Origin: Asterella californica
Lineage: Eukaryota; Streptophyta; Marchantiopsida; Marchantiales; Aytoniaceae
Direction: 5' to 3'
Assembly: GCA_036924285.1 (NCBI GenBank)
Contig: JAYKYS010000006.1
Span: forward strand, 28,246,001-28,310,000
DNA length: 64,000 nt
In this document: piece by piece, positions 20,691 to 32,466 of the stretch
Layout: each line of letters opens with the position of its first letter
Numbering within the stretch: the first letter of the stretch is position 1
Notes under the pieces: model-generated
Told to the model about the DNA's origin: nothing
Seen by the model: the letters and a program-made list of their open reading frames with translations, nothing else
Databases searched by the model: none
Made by a program: the position numbers and the translations under genes

Positions 20691-22662
20691 GGCAGTGCCC
20701 ATAGCCAAGTCTACAGCTAGGAACTGTTGATTGTTCCGGTGATTAGTATCTGCAAGGCATGATTTCGATATGGATTGTCATTTACGTATCAAATAGCTTC
20801 CCATAATTGTCGGCACGAGATGTCCTAAGAGTGGATCCATGAGGTTCCGTAGAGTCCTTCACTGTGACAGTCGAGGAGAAAAAGCCCGATCGGCGGCGTA
20901 CAGGGACAGAAGTGGAAGCTTAGGAAAGTAACCAGATAGGAATTCGAAGGAGAGTAGGATCCGGGGCGAAAAGAAAGAAGGGAGGGTGTGTTGATGGCAC
21001 TGTTTCTTGATCATGACCAAGGATCCGTGCAATCGTGTCTTGTGTCTGTACATGTGAGATAAGACTCCGATAGATGAAAAATAGACTTCAATAGAGTTGC
21101 CTCTGATGATTGTTTATATAATTTACTGATACGGTAATAGGGCTCGGAATAAGGCATTTCGATTATCCATCGGGCAGGTTCCCGGTCTGCTAGTGCTCGG
21201 CCCTGGTTCACGTCAGAAGCAAACCGAATAGTCTAAGAACAGAACAGGAACTTCCGGATCGGTCCTAAAGTGATTTGGTTTCAGATTAATAGTTTCCTTC
21301 CAGTTTTTATTCGGTTTCACGTTTTTGGATACGATTTTGGTTTTAGACAGTTTAACAGTGGCTCGGTGCCAGGAAAACATCTACAAGCTGGGCTGTTACT
21401 GGCATCAGTTAGCAAAGTCACAGTGAGAACAGATACAGTATGACACATTCTACTCAACATCCAGTTGTCCCACACGTAATGCCGGCCGGTGAGGAATACG
21501 TGATCATGTCACCATGAAAGGGAGAGTTGACTTGTTCCTTGGCACTCGTTTCTGGGATCCCATTATTCCATATCCAGTACGTTCACCGTTCCTCGTCGTA
21601 CGGTAACATATGGCAACTTGTAGCAATGTTTGTCATTAATGCGCATATAAGGCAACTGGAAAACATCAAATTGCTCTATATTCCACATGTTCTGTAATTC
21701 CTGGCAGGTTTGGACCAGGTAGCTAGATTGAGTGACTTACGACGATTCAGAATCAATACCTCTAGTAGCTCGGCCGATTCTGAGCCAGATGGGATGAGGC
21801 ACAGTATGCAGACATCGTGAACGGTACGACCTGAAACGATATTTCATTTTCGCTTTCAGCCTGGGTGCGTTCAGTGTTGTCCTTCCGATGTATTTACCTT
21901 TCCCTTTGGGAATGTACTGTGCGTGTGTATTGGCATTATGCACCTTCCTCTTAAGGAAATAAAGAGATCATGCGTTTAAAGTTTACACTAAACTGAGCAC
22001 TGGAAGTTAGTTCTTGATGTATGAAATGCTTGGTTTTCTTGTTTCCCTTACCGGGATAGTCTCTAATTCTTGTGGCTCTTTCGGTAGCGGAATTTTGTGC
22101 GCTGAGATGGCAGCTGATCGGGTTCAACCCCCGGCACAAAATCAGAAATTCTGATCTTACATTATGGCTAATTTTTGCACTTACGATTCTTCTGTTTTCA
22201 GTATGTTTAATTACATAGCGGAGCTGAAGGCATAACGCTGAAGGGGAAGGCAGTATGTATCCAAGACCTCCAATTCCGGATTCAAAGAACCACTCGTGAT
22301 TACAGTTGAAAATGCAGATGGAAAACTCATCAGTTGAATAAATACCCTTCATTGCTCCAGTTAGAAGCTGGGATATACAAAATTAAAAGTTTGTTGCTCC
22401 ACTTAGAAGCTCGGATACAAAAACTGTTCAACTAAAGAAAACAATGGGGGCCTTGGGTACTAAGTCCCAAGATCGAAAATAAACACTGCACATAAGCTTT
22501 CCGATGTTCGTACCTGAATTATAGAAGTGTAACCTTGAACCTGAACTGTAGCTCTAGTTTACTCGCATGCTTGAGAATGTAAAAGAGGCAATTTCTTTCA
22601 AAACGTAGGCTGAAGCTTAGAAAAATAGTCGGAACTGTGAACTACACAAATTCGAACAAGCT
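20691..22662. other. No gene seen upstream of the oxidase
   Basis: Short scattered frames only, none protein-like by composition or motif. It would contain upstream regulatory DNA of the oxidase if the gene is live. A tRNA-like fold at 22092-22142 is listed separately. Confidence 0.5.
22092..22155 (+). other. Mini tRNA-like fold (acceptor stem plus T arm)
   Basis: ATTTTGTG (22092-22099) pairs perfectly with CACAAAAT (22135-22142). Between them TCGGG/CCCGG close a 7-base loop TTCAACC: a T-arm and box-B-like GGTTCAACCCC. GCTG/CAGC form a small third stem. No anticodon arm is present, so it is not a normal tRNA gene. A second small hairpin (ATCAGA/TCTGAT) follows directly. It may be a SINE head, a tRNA relic or a chance fold. 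Confidence 0.35.
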
Positions 22663-23223
22663 TGTTACTTCAGATTGATGAGACCAGCTTGCAAGACCTT
22701 CGGAAACGGATTGGGACATATCCCATGAAGCATACGGGTGCCCTTAGAAATCTCTCTGCATAAACTCGGTTCGTCCTCGGACGAAGCTGTTGTGCCACGT
22801 TCAGCCATGAATTCATGTTGCAAATCCTCAATTGAATCAGTCAAGGGGGTCCACTTGGACCAGCTTGTTCAGCCGGTACGGGTTCTGAGCTGCTGGAGGG
22901 CTTGAGAACAGGAAAGGTTTGACGAGCATGCTCTGGTCTCTTGCACGCTCCACTTACCCTAACTCGTCTAGTAGGTATATCATTCACGGCTTCCATATTC
23001 GGATTCTCGTCCCCCAACGGTATGAACACATGTTCACGTAGAGTTGAATTCTTCTATAGGCGAAGAAGGCTTTGATAGACGCAGTATCTACGATATCTCT
23101 CCACCTTGTGATTCTATGGATAGTTTTTGCTCTTCTTTTCAACACGTGAGAAGAAACTTCAATATTGCTCTTCTCAACAATCTTATCTAGTAGAGACTTC
23201 AATATGTCCAGAATACACATCAA
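22663..23223 (-). pseudogene. Unrecognised protein-coding remnant in three frames
   Basis: Reading leftward: a helical, basic segment (ILDILKSLLDKIVEKSNIEV, then RITRWRDIVDTASIKAFFAYRR) at 23223-22984; a frame with VRVSGACKRPEHARQTF and a Ser/Pro/Ala-rich tail (23029-22841); then TDSIEDLQHEFMAERG and CREISKGTRML to a stop near 22663. The successive frames read like one protein with two frameshifts. I cannot name the family. It could be a captured host-gene fragment or an old transposon gene. Confidence 0.35.
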
Positions 23224-23502
23224 GATTCATCAATGATATCGACAACTTAGTTACTATTGCAGCCGTAGCGACTTGAGGCCGCTCTTCATACCTCCTCGTC
23301 CAAATTGCGTGCTCAGTGGCTCTCCAATAGAAACAAGGTGCAGTCTACCGTTCTAGTAGCTAACTACATCATCTCGCAGAGCGGCTGTAAGCTACTAGTA
23401 GTCTCCTCGAAGATGCCGGACTATCACATCAGATACATGTACGGACAGGAGCACCTCTTCACGTGCAGCAGTAGATATTGGAGGTAGCTCTCTCCCAACT
23501 GA

Positions 23503-24030
23503 GATCCTTCAGAAAATCTATCCTCTCAACCCCTTGGCTTCTCCTGCGCGTCTCCACGGCTCCCTCTTGGAAAAAATAGAATAAATCTCTTTGCTCTACG
23601 TCGACTCTTTTTCTCCAAACCCTAACACCTTAGCTAAGCTAGAGTCTTCACGAACCCTGACACCTCTAAGCTAGGGTCCTTATAAGTGCAGCTACTTATC
23701 AATCAAGCAGATCCTCTGCTAAACTAAGTCCTTACTTATTTATAATTTCTCGGCTCTTGATGTCATCTTGATGCCACTTTGGTTATAGTCGTAAGTCATC
23801 CAATGTAGGCCGAAGCTACACCTATGAGGTCAACCCACATGGCTTACAGCTCCTCATAAGCGCACCTGGTAACTTCTGCTCTATAACCAAGGTGACATGC
23901 GGAGGCTTAGGCCAAGAAATCCATGATTAAGGAGGATATCGGTTGCTCGCTCTTGGAGTCACATTCTGGTACTTTTTGCTCCCTTCAAGGTGGTATTTCA
24001 ATCGAAGTTAGGGGGTAGCTTGTCAAGTAC
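23503..24030. repeat. Dispersed repeat A, copy 2
   Basis: Matches 3883-4903 from GATCCTTCAGAAAATCTA to GCTTGTCAAGTAC, lacking the 440-base segment with the SINE-like piece (the gap falls near 23957). It continues past 24030 with AGCCCTAGCTTAGCTCC, sequence that in copy 1 is displaced by the gypsy LTR. Non-coding. Confidence 0.75.
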
Positions 24031-25162
24031 AGCCCTAGCTTAGCTCCTACCCAACTTGGTAAGCTGGGGTGTAGCTTCTTGAACAAATGTCAGTCGAGTG
24101 TCTTTCGAAGATCAGTTTCATCATGTGGAACGTCGCACAATCGACACCGCCGTCTCATTCTAGTCTTACCCCTAGCCCTTGGAACGTTCCTAAGTCCAGA
24201 CGTCCAAGTATGGACTGAAACACGCCTTGACACTGGCCCAGCCATCACCTCATGCCCATGAGTCCGTCCACCGAACCCTGAGGTCGAGTGACTCATCCTG
24301 ACCCACCCAAGCATCAAGCCCCTCTCATATATACTTATGGGGATCGGCTTTTTGGTCCATGAAAATTAGACCACAACCCGATCACAAGATCGGCCACAAT
24401 GAACTAAGGTGACGACGCACTTGGATGACATGTGACTGATTGCATGTGAGTCATCTGACGGCATGCATGCATGCCACTTGGTGGTCTTGGTGGCGACATG
24501 TGGTTTGAAGAGGGTGCTTGACAAAAACTCTAAAACCCTAGCGACTTCTCAAGAAAGCAAAGAGGTTTTCGAGATTCACTCCGTTAGGCTGCCAAATTTT
24601 TCTGTGGATTTTTTGGTTCGGATTTTAGGTTTTGGTCAAGAGGATTTTTGTCTTGGGAAAGAAAGGTTGTGATGAATTCTTAACGTGCGTTAGCAAATTC
24701 TCATAACTTTAAGCTGGAAGGGTCGGGTACTTGAAGTTTGAGCACGTAGAGTCGTGAGAGAATTGTTTTTGTTGTACTAGAAGAAGTTGGCGGTAATCTA
24801 CTAACAATGTTAGTAAATCTCCGTAAGGTTGGGGAGGTGAGACAAGTCACACAGTTTCCAAATGCTATAGCGGAGGCTCTAGATGTCTGCTTGAGACGAT
24901 TTTTGTTGCGTAGGAAAGCTCATCTTGAGTACTTTCTCCTTGTAATTTATTTTATATATGGGTTTTGAGGAACGTCTGTTGGAATCTGCTAACGAGCGTT
25001 AGCAGATTTTGTAGTCTACTAAATTTTTTCGTGTAGAGTGACTTCAAGAGGTCATATCGGAGATCGTGGATGTCCATTGTTGTGATGTGAATCATTTTAC
25101 ATTGTAAATAATTCACCTCTCTATCAAGCGTTAGTCTCTTTGAGTGAAGTTAGGACCTCAGA
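24031..25162. other. No gene; three related palindromes
   Basis: Non-coding. It holds TAACG/CGTTA around 24681-24692, ACTAAC/GTTAGT at 24800-24814, and a perfect 12-base inverted pair AATCTGCTAACG/CGTTAGCAGATT with a 2-base centre at 24983-25008. They share a TAAC...GTTA core, as do the bases around them to a lesser degree. Confidence 0.5.
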
Positions 25163-25395
25163 TAAGTCGACACTGAAAGATGTTATATTTTGAGTCTTAG
25201 TAGGTTGATTATCATGTTGATAGAATTAAGCTCATGGGTTGTAATTACATGTCGCCCATGCATGCTTCCTAGCGAGGTTGAGTTATCTTTCAAGATTACG
25301 TGTCTCTTTACATGTCTTCGCATGTAGTTTAGGGATTACGTTGGCACTTTACGGGCTTGACGTGGTAGCCTATATGCAAAATCAAGTCACCACGT

Positions 25396-27415
25396 TGTCG
25401 CGTCGGATATTGCGTGAAGGATGTCCAAGAAAACGCGAGGTTCCTGGCTGTGGAGATGTTGTGTGCTGAAACAGAGACAAGACAGAGAAAAACAACCACG
25501 AAAATGAACGCGCAATATATACCACTCCAAATGTATGTACACTGCCGTTTCTTTCTCCTAACAGCACAAAACTGAAGAACCAGACCAGAGCGGTCTGTAC
25601 CCTACTTCAGAAGCCCTAAAACAAACCCCTGAATCGCAACCCTAGTCTGAAATCGTCGAAGCGTAGCTCAAAGCAAGAGAAACTTCTCTTTGTTAACAAA
25701 CAGAGCCACAACAGTATCACGCGATCCAAACCCAAGTCCAAACCACATTCACGCACTAGCTCTTGGCTAAAGCTAGCTACCACAAGCCGTACACAACCAA
25801 CTAAGTCCTTAACGAACTCAAAAGGACGAAACTCGTAGCGAAGGAACCGAAAAAGACCTATTTGAGAACTTTCTCGTTTCGCCAAACGATCTTCAAATGT
25901 TGATAGGGTCTCCTTCCCTGACTCTGTTGGCTCAAGAAACCTTCAGATCAGACTCTCGATAGTCGAGATATCGCCGATTTTTGGTTGCAGGTGACCGAAC
26001 TTTCAAAAACTCCTCCCTACGGCTTAAAACCGCTCACACCGCACAAACGGATCGTCCAAACTGATATATGTCTTCTCTGGTAGGTAGATCTAACTACCCT
26101 GAACCCAACAAGACTCCAAACAAGCCGTTTGGAGTTCCCCTTGCAAAACCACTCGAGAAATTTGGTCGCAGGTTGCAAAAAACTGACGTAAATCGGTTCC
26201 CTGCGGCTCAAATTCGCTCACCACACCCAAACCAACAATCCAATTCACTTACAGTCTTCTCCTATGCGTACATGAGGACTCCCTGATCGCATAGGCACCA
26301 AGAACGAAGAGCTTGGCTCACCGATCGCGAAGTACAGCCCAACCTTAGTTCGCAGGTGAACGAAAATCTGATGTAAGCGCTTCCCTTCGAGCCAATTTCA
26401 CTCAGAACTTCCGAACCGTACGATGAAAACTGGTATCGTCTTCAATTTCCTGTAGAACTCGGTGTTCTGATCCCGTTGGATCCAAGGACAGCAAGTTTGA
26501 ACTCCGGAACGGCCCGAACGGTCCAACTCTCCTTCACAGATAACTGAAAACTCCAAATCTGCTTCCTACGTCTCAATTTCACTCAGTACGAAGCCCTCAT
26601 CCGTCTCTTCCCAAACCGTCTTAACCCACACGTAGCCTGCACAGATCTGAGCCCAACGACGCCTTGCGCGTTTGCATTGGACTTCCAAATCTCCCGCACC
26701 GTCCGCTGACAGGTCGCAGACGCAAGCAAACCCCTTAAGCAGCCCTCTTGTTACAGTCTGTACGTACGAAGTTCAACCCCCAATAATAAGAAGCAGGCCC
26801 CTTGCGTCTTTGATATAACGCCTGAAGCCCTAAATACCCAGTCAGCAAGTAACTAGGAGCCTAGCTTGATTTTACCTTCTTTCGAATCGCATAACTTCTT
26901 CTCTGGATGTCCAAACGAAATAAACAAGATGCCCATGGAAAGCTGACAACGAGCTCCACCCATCCATGTGATGAAAGTGAAGATCCGAAGTTGCGTCAAA
27001 AGCTCGTAAGCTGGGGCCTAGCTTGTTTTCTCCATCTTTCGAGTCTTGTAACTTTTCCACTAGGCGTCCAAACGAAGTAGATGAAGTGCCTATGGAAAGC
27101 TGACAAAGAGCTCTATCCACTGGTGCGATAAAAACGAAGATCCGAAGTGGTGCCAAAAATCCATAAGCTGGGGCCTAGCTTATTTTCTCCATCTTTCGAG
27201 TCTTGTAACTTCTCCACTAGGCGTCCAAATGAAGTAGACAAAGTGCCTATGGAAAGCTGACAAGGAGCTCTACCCATCTATGCGATGAAAATGGAGATCT
27301 GAAATGATACCAAAAGCCCGTAAGCTAGAGCCTAGCTTGTCTTTCTCTTGAATGTCTTTGGAGCGACAAGCATCGAAGTTTGAATTTCAGATAGGAGCCG
27401 GTCCACGACACGACA
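25396..27415. mobile_element. 2.0 kb solo-LTR-like insertion
   Basis: It starts TGTCGCGTCG and ends CGACACGACA (inverted, one mismatch) and is flanked by ACGT on both sides (25392-25395 and 27416-27419). Removing it and one ACGT rejoins the surrounding LTR at a palindromic CCACGTGG. No reading frame of interest. TG...CA ends and a 4-base duplication suit a solo LTR; a terminal-inverted-repeat transposon is the alternative. Confidence 0.6.
26861..27340 (+). repeat. Three tandem units of about 156 bp
   Basis: CCTAGCTTG marks each unit at 26861, 27017, 27173 and the end at 27331. Units share TCTTTCGA.TC.TAACTT, GCGTCCAAA and ATGGAAAGCTGACAA. Non-coding, inside the solo-LTR-like insertion; a minus frame spanning two units (26872-27156) is only a by-product. 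Confidence 0.8.
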
Positions 27416-28457
27416 ACGTGGTTTGGGATACAAAAGGACGGGGGAGTGAAGCTATGAACTCCCATTGGTCCAATTTTTCTTTGTGTACTGCTAAACTTAG
27501 TAGTAGGGGTCTTAAGAGGAGTTCGAGCATTTGGTGAGGAGACTTCAAAATCTGAGAGCACAGGAGGATAAGGCTCGTCGTGCCAAGCACTGTCAGTGAA
27601 AGTTTTGATCGATTAGGAGCAATAAAGAAAGAGTTATGGCTGATTGAAGTTCGATTTGTGCTAGAATTGGAGCACTTCTGTTGATTTTGGAGTTTTCGGT
27701 GTCAATCGCAGTAAGTTTGAGAAAATCGCTTCAAACTTTCGTGGTCACGTTCACTGTCAGTAGGGCTACGAATGTCCCCAAATTTTCATGTCAAGTGAGT
27801 GACTGAGTAATTCGAGGCGACCGCTGAAGTAGAGGGGGTCCGAAAAGTTCTCAATCTAGAACAGCAACTTCAGAGAGCAAGATCTAGAGTTTTGTGTACA
27901 ATCTGGAGGTCAACTTCACAGGAGTGTTCAGCAAGCTGTGTACTGTAAATCTTGTAAGAATCTTTGAAAGTGATCGAGCCAATTCTCTATTCTAGGTCGA
28001 AATAGCTGTCTGGGTACCAGAAATTACCGTAATTTCTCTACTCAGAACGTTTCTGCCCATATCTTGGTGCTCTGAATTGATCTCAAGCTGAAACTTGGTA
28101 TGTATGGTCAGTAGGGCCTCATTTACATGTAGGAGAAGTTCTGAAGTCTGAACCATCGTATGTTTCTGATTCTGGACTGTTAAAGTTCGCTATCTGACCT
28201 TATTACTGCTAGTCTGATCTGATTTTCGCTTCCTAAACATACTGGAGGGTCCATTCGACCTGAGTGAGTGTTTATAGTGTCTCCTTATGATCTGAAGCCT
28301 ACCTCTGGATAGTAAGCAACCACAGCCTGAAGCCCAACGCTTCTTTGAGTAGACCAAACACATCCTTCAAGGTCATATCACAGCCAGAAGGTTCCGCCCT
28401 TCCCAGGAAAACTCTCAACTGGACATCTGGTGCTTCCACTGAGAGCTCTTGGGGTGA

Positions 28458-28970
28458 TTGATTGAGAAGGTTGAGTTACTACAAGGAGAAGAGATGGATC
28501 GCAAGGGCGTTGCTGCTGCTACTTCAACGGCTGCTGCATCTACGTCTACTGCAGTTCCTTTTGTAGCACCTGCGGCTACAACGACGTCTGTATCTGGTCT
28601 GGATACGGCTGAGATTCTGAAGACCCTTGCGGCCTTGGTCCAACAACATCCGATCGTTGGAGGGGGTGAGTTAAAATCCACCAAGGCTTTGCAAGCCATA
28701 GTGAATAGGTGTGGAAGGTTTGAAGAAAGAGATGTTTCTAGATATCTACGTGAGTATCGAGGAGAGATGGAACTGGTTAGAGTCACTGATATAGAGATGA
28801 TTACCAGTTTCGAGTTAGCTGTAATCCTTGAGTTGCGGGACCAAGTTAGGGATGTACAGAGAAGAAATCTAGGTGTGCGGATGAGTTTTGAGCGAGACTT
28901 GTGGAATCAGAAGACGGATGTAACCTTCCAACAGCTGTTGGATGACAACGCTGATTACAAAAAGTTGTGA
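28458..28970 (+). pseudogene. gypsy gag N-terminal part, chimeric 3' end
   Basis: From the ATG of MDRKGVAAATS (28494) the frame holds a Thr/Ala-rich leader, then RDVSRYLREYRGEMELVRV, FELAVILELRDQVRDVQRR: the same gag domain as in the young element (DISKYVRYYAREMEV). At about 28905 the text changes to NQKTDVTFQQLLDDNADYKKL, which lacks a counterpart there, although the frame stays open to the TGA at 28968-28970. That is also where GAAGAC hexamers begin to be frequent, so it looks like a fusion of two gypsy families. Confidence 0.65.
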
Positions 28971-28976
28971 CAATCT

Positions 28977-29641
28977 GTGCTTCGAGGATCGAGGAAGAGG
29001 AGGACAGCTAAACTTCCCAAGAGCACCCCGATCCTAAGGATAGAGCATGAGGACTTGGGAGCCCCAGAACTTGATATGGAGATCCATGGCTGTCTTCTGA
29101 AGAAGGTACCCATTGATTCTGGCTCCGGAGTTAACATCATGACTGAAGAAACGGCGCATACCCTTGGCTTCACTGAGTTCCAGCCTACTCCGAGAATCCT
29201 CAGAATGGCGGACCAGACCAGAAGACGACCTTTGGGGCAACTGAAGATGTCTTGACGGTAATTGATGGAGTATCTTTTTACCTCACTTACATCATTTTGC
29301 GACTTGTAGCTAAGGTTGGATATCAGGTATTGATAGGAAGACCATGGCTGTATGCTGCAAATGTAAACACCGACTGGAGAAGACATCGTTTGAGATTTCC
29401 CAATCCTACATACAAGCCAGGTGAGAAGACTAAGGTCTCGTTTCCTTGGATCAAGATTGGACACCAAGGTGAAACACCTTCTAGGACAGAGGGGTACACT
29501 TCAGAAGACTCAGCTGCGTCTTCTGACAGTGATGAACGGTATAATGAGTTTGTGATGAATAACTTGTGTACTACCGAAGTAGCGGAGATAGCAGAAGACG
29601 TGATCTATGGATACATTGAGTGCTACGAGGTTGCGGAATAA
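28977..29641 (+). pseudogene. gypsy protease region (GAAGAC-rich family)
   Basis: 28977-29255: RKRRTAKLPKS, then IHGCLLKKVPIDSGSGVNIM (aspartic protease, D-S-G), then MADQTRRRPLG. The frame shifts near 29250 and continues to 29641 with QVLIGRPWLYAAN, a typical end of gypsy protease, followed by an acidic linker rich in Glu/Asp/Ser. The flap and catalytic Asp are present, but the frameshift breaks the protein. Confidence 0.75.
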
Positions 29642-29689
29642 GAGCTTCCAGAAGACGAAAGTATCGTCTTTCCTTCAAAAGATCCGACA

Positions 29690-30305
29690 ATGGATCTTCC
29701 AGAAGACGAATCTGAACCGGAAGAAGCTCCCAAATCTGAATACTTCGGCGCTAGTGAGTACAGTCACACAGAAGGAATGGTAAACCCGGATGATCTTCAA
29801 GAAATGGAGGTGGCTCCTGGGAAGAAGCTGAAGCTTTCCAAGGTGATCGAGGGCCAGCAGTTGGAAGACTTTCGAGAACTTCTGACGGAGTTCCAGGATG
29901 TCTTCGCATGGACCATAGAAGACATGAAGGGCATACCTCGAGAGTTGGGAGAGCATCGCATTGACTTGCTGGAGGGCGTTGTTCCTGCACGACAGAGGCA
30001 GTATCGGCTCAACCCCAAGTACTCGCTTCTGGTGAAGGACCAGATTGATCAATAACTGAAGGCGGGAGTCATTTCCCCAGTACTTAGTAGTGAGTGGGTA
30101 GCTCCTATCGTCATCGTGCCGAAGAAGCAGATAGGGAAGATCCGAGTGTGTCAGGACTTCTGGAAGCTGAACTTGACCACGAAGAAGGATCATCATCCTT
30201 TATCATTCACCGACTCTGTATTAGATCAGGTAGCAGGACATGAGTTCTACAACTTCCTGGATGGGTATTCTGAGTACAACCAAGTTTCAATCACAGAAAA
30301 AGACA
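29690..30305 (+). pseudogene. N-terminal half of a gypsy reverse transcriptase
   Basis: Acidic linker, then FAWTIEDMKGIP and ARQRQYRLNPKYSLLVKDQ, a TAA at 30053-30055, then VPKKQIGKIRVCQDFWKLN, HHPLSFTDSVLDQVAGH and FLDGYSEYNQVSITEKDM. It breaks off at 30305, exactly where TGTGGTGCCC of an LTR begins, before the catalytic Y/F-x-D-D box. The C-terminal half of a matching RT starts at 44891. Family knowledge: both halves are needed for the fold. Confidence 0.8.
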
Positions 30306-32466
30306 TGTGGTGCCCACAAATTACAGGATTCACGAATTTTCGAAATTTTTAAGAATAATAACTTGTTTGTATAACTGAAGAAGCGTTGTTACTTAAGGTT
30401 ACGTCTTCCTTAGCAGGAAGATGATCTTACGAGCTGTTTGTAATAATAAGTTGACTTCTTTGGAAGACGACCATCTTCGGAAGAGCGTCTTCTCAGTTGC
30501 GTCTTCGGAAGACGGAAGACGGCGGAAGACGGGAAGACGGCGGAAGGCATCCATCTTCCGGAAGACAGCAACCGCGAAGGTCTAACCAAGGCTTTTTCAG
30601 TAAAGGAGTAGTTGTACCTACTGGGTCGCACCGAACAGGTAGGTAGATTAGGTAAGCCACCTAGGGTCGAAACCCTTAATCTGCGAGGAAGATGCGCAGG
30701 AAGCGCATTAGTGCATTCCAACTTCCCGCAGCAAGCACGCTCTTCAGAAGATCAAAATCAGCGAGGTGAGCTTCGAGTGAGGAAATCAGCAAGGAGAAAT
30801 TGAGTGAGGACAAAGCGATTAGAAGCTAACAAGAAGGCGAGGTCGAATTGCTGAAGTGCAGGAAGCATAGTGAGTGAAACGCGTTTCCTGAGAATCTCTC
30901 GGAAGCTAACATTGGAAGCAGCTGAGTGAAATCGGAGGTGGGTGGTTCAATCGATTGAGACGTAGACAGGAGCTGACGACAGACGCAGCTCAGTGGGGTC
31001 GCATTGGAGCTAGGACCAGAGCCAGAAGCGCGCGGAAGGTCGAAGGCAACTCGGGAAGCAGAAGAAGACTGTAGAGGTTCTTCCCACGTTCTTTCCCCTT
31101 CTCACTTCTTCTCGCCTTTGTTTGATATCTCCCGCGCTTCCCCGGTTGTTTGCAGACAGCCTGATCGATTATCCCCCATCCTCATTTTTCCTATTGTGAC
31201 ATTGGGTGCGAAAGCGCTGCTCAATTTCTGTCAGACATCTTCTTCATTCTTCCTAAATTCAATTCGAGCTTCCCTACCCATCGTCCTCAAATTGACGATC
31301 TCAGCTATCGATTTCCCTACCCTACTACCCCTCTACTCCCGAAACCTGAAACAGAAGACACTTCGGAAGATTAGAACATCTTCGGAAGACGTTTCTGAAC
31401 TTAATTGTCTTCGGAAGACTGTCTTCGGAAGTCGACTATAACCAATTCGTATCAAGAGTGGATTTGTGTTGCTTTTGTGTTAAGAGAGGCTTGGTACGAA
31501 TCTTGAGTGGTGTGGTGAGTTCTTTTGTTATTTCGAGAAGTTGGAAGTCGGGAACTAGACCTGTGCCTCCCGGTCTTCCAAGCTTCTCAACTCCACATCT
31601 TCCTAGAGAGACTAGAAGACTGAAAGGCTGGCAAAATGAGCGAGAAGACGTGAGGATCCATTTCGGGTCTCTTCTGTCCGACCCGTAGCAGCCATTCCTT
31701 CTTCTTCCCAAACTTAGGAGAGAATCGTGAGAAGACTTGCTGGCAGAATCTGGAGAGATGATCGAGGGTCATGTCTTCCCACCGAGCAGCAAGCTTCTTC
31801 TGAGTGCGTATGAGAGCTGAGAAGTCAGAAGAACAGAGTACAATTGTCTTGAGTCTATTGTGAGGACAGATTGCGCGTAGTAAGACGAAGACAGGTGAGA
31901 CCAGTGAAGGGAAGCTTGACTTCGGGAGGTCTTCCGAGAAAGACATTGAATCGGAAACTGTCCCGGGTGTCTTCCCAGAGGCCACTGTCACCGCAGGAGC
32001 CGCAACCATCTTCCGAACCTGTCATGCACTTTATGTTTCGCGAATCTTGTATCTTCTGAAAGGAAGTAGGATGTAATGCAAGGTGGGTTGTCTTCCTGGT
32101 AATCCATGCGAGGCCTTGCTTAGATAGGATTGTTTAGATATAGCTCAGAAGACGAGAGCTATATAGGAAGTACTGTTAGAATCCTGGAAGACGGAGTAGT
32201 TGTCTTCTGGAGGACTAGTTTCGTCTCTTGAGAAGTAGAAGCTAGACTGTGGGCACTTGGGAAGGACTGAGCCTTCAGCTCATAGAAAGTGCTTGTGGCT
32301 TAGTGCAACAGATCTTCCAGTATGACGATGCATCCTCGAGGGTTGGTGTTACCAGCAGCGGAGTTGGTCGAGGCCACGCCCTTCCTCAAGGAGTTGGGTC
32401 TCGATTTCTTCCTATGGGATTGGAACCTCGCAGACCAAGGACTTCTGGAGGAGGTATGGGCAGCAT
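30306..32466 (+). repeat. LTR plus leader of the GAAGAC-rich family, copy 1
   Basis: Begins TGTGGTGCCCACAAATTACAG. It matches 47343-49411 throughout, including the start of the coiled-coil ORF, so the repeated unit is LTR plus leader rather than LTR alone; I could not place the LTR's 3' boundary. Between 30401 and 30567 I count nine GAAGAC/GTCTTC hexamers by eye. Apparent frames here (for example 31004-31441) are not conserved between copies. Confidence 0.7.

Larger units (their letters stand above)
25163..28369 (+). repeat. Divergent gypsy LTR, split by an insertion
   Basis: 25163-25395 and 27420-28369 match, in reverse orientation, the LTR of the young gypsy element (33389-34760): TTTTGAGTCTTAGTAGG, CTCATGGGTTGTA, CTTGACGTGGTAGCCTA, then TATGAACTCCCATTGGTCC, GTCGTGCCAAGCACTGTCAG and ACAGCC.GAAGCCC. 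It is a 5' LTR in plus orientation, since gag follows at 28491. The first ~200 bases expected of the LTR are not recognisable. Confidence 0.75.

Noticed and set aside
22677..22760. Second oxidase C-terminal remnant (SKGTR...LQ)
   Set aside because: Only SKG-x-R and LQ agree, with a spacing change; the frame around it reads better as part of another protein.
30306..32466. Several 60-145 codon frames in the GAAGAC-rich leader as genes
   Set aside because: The corresponding frames in 47343-49411 are not preserved; composition follows the hexamer bias.
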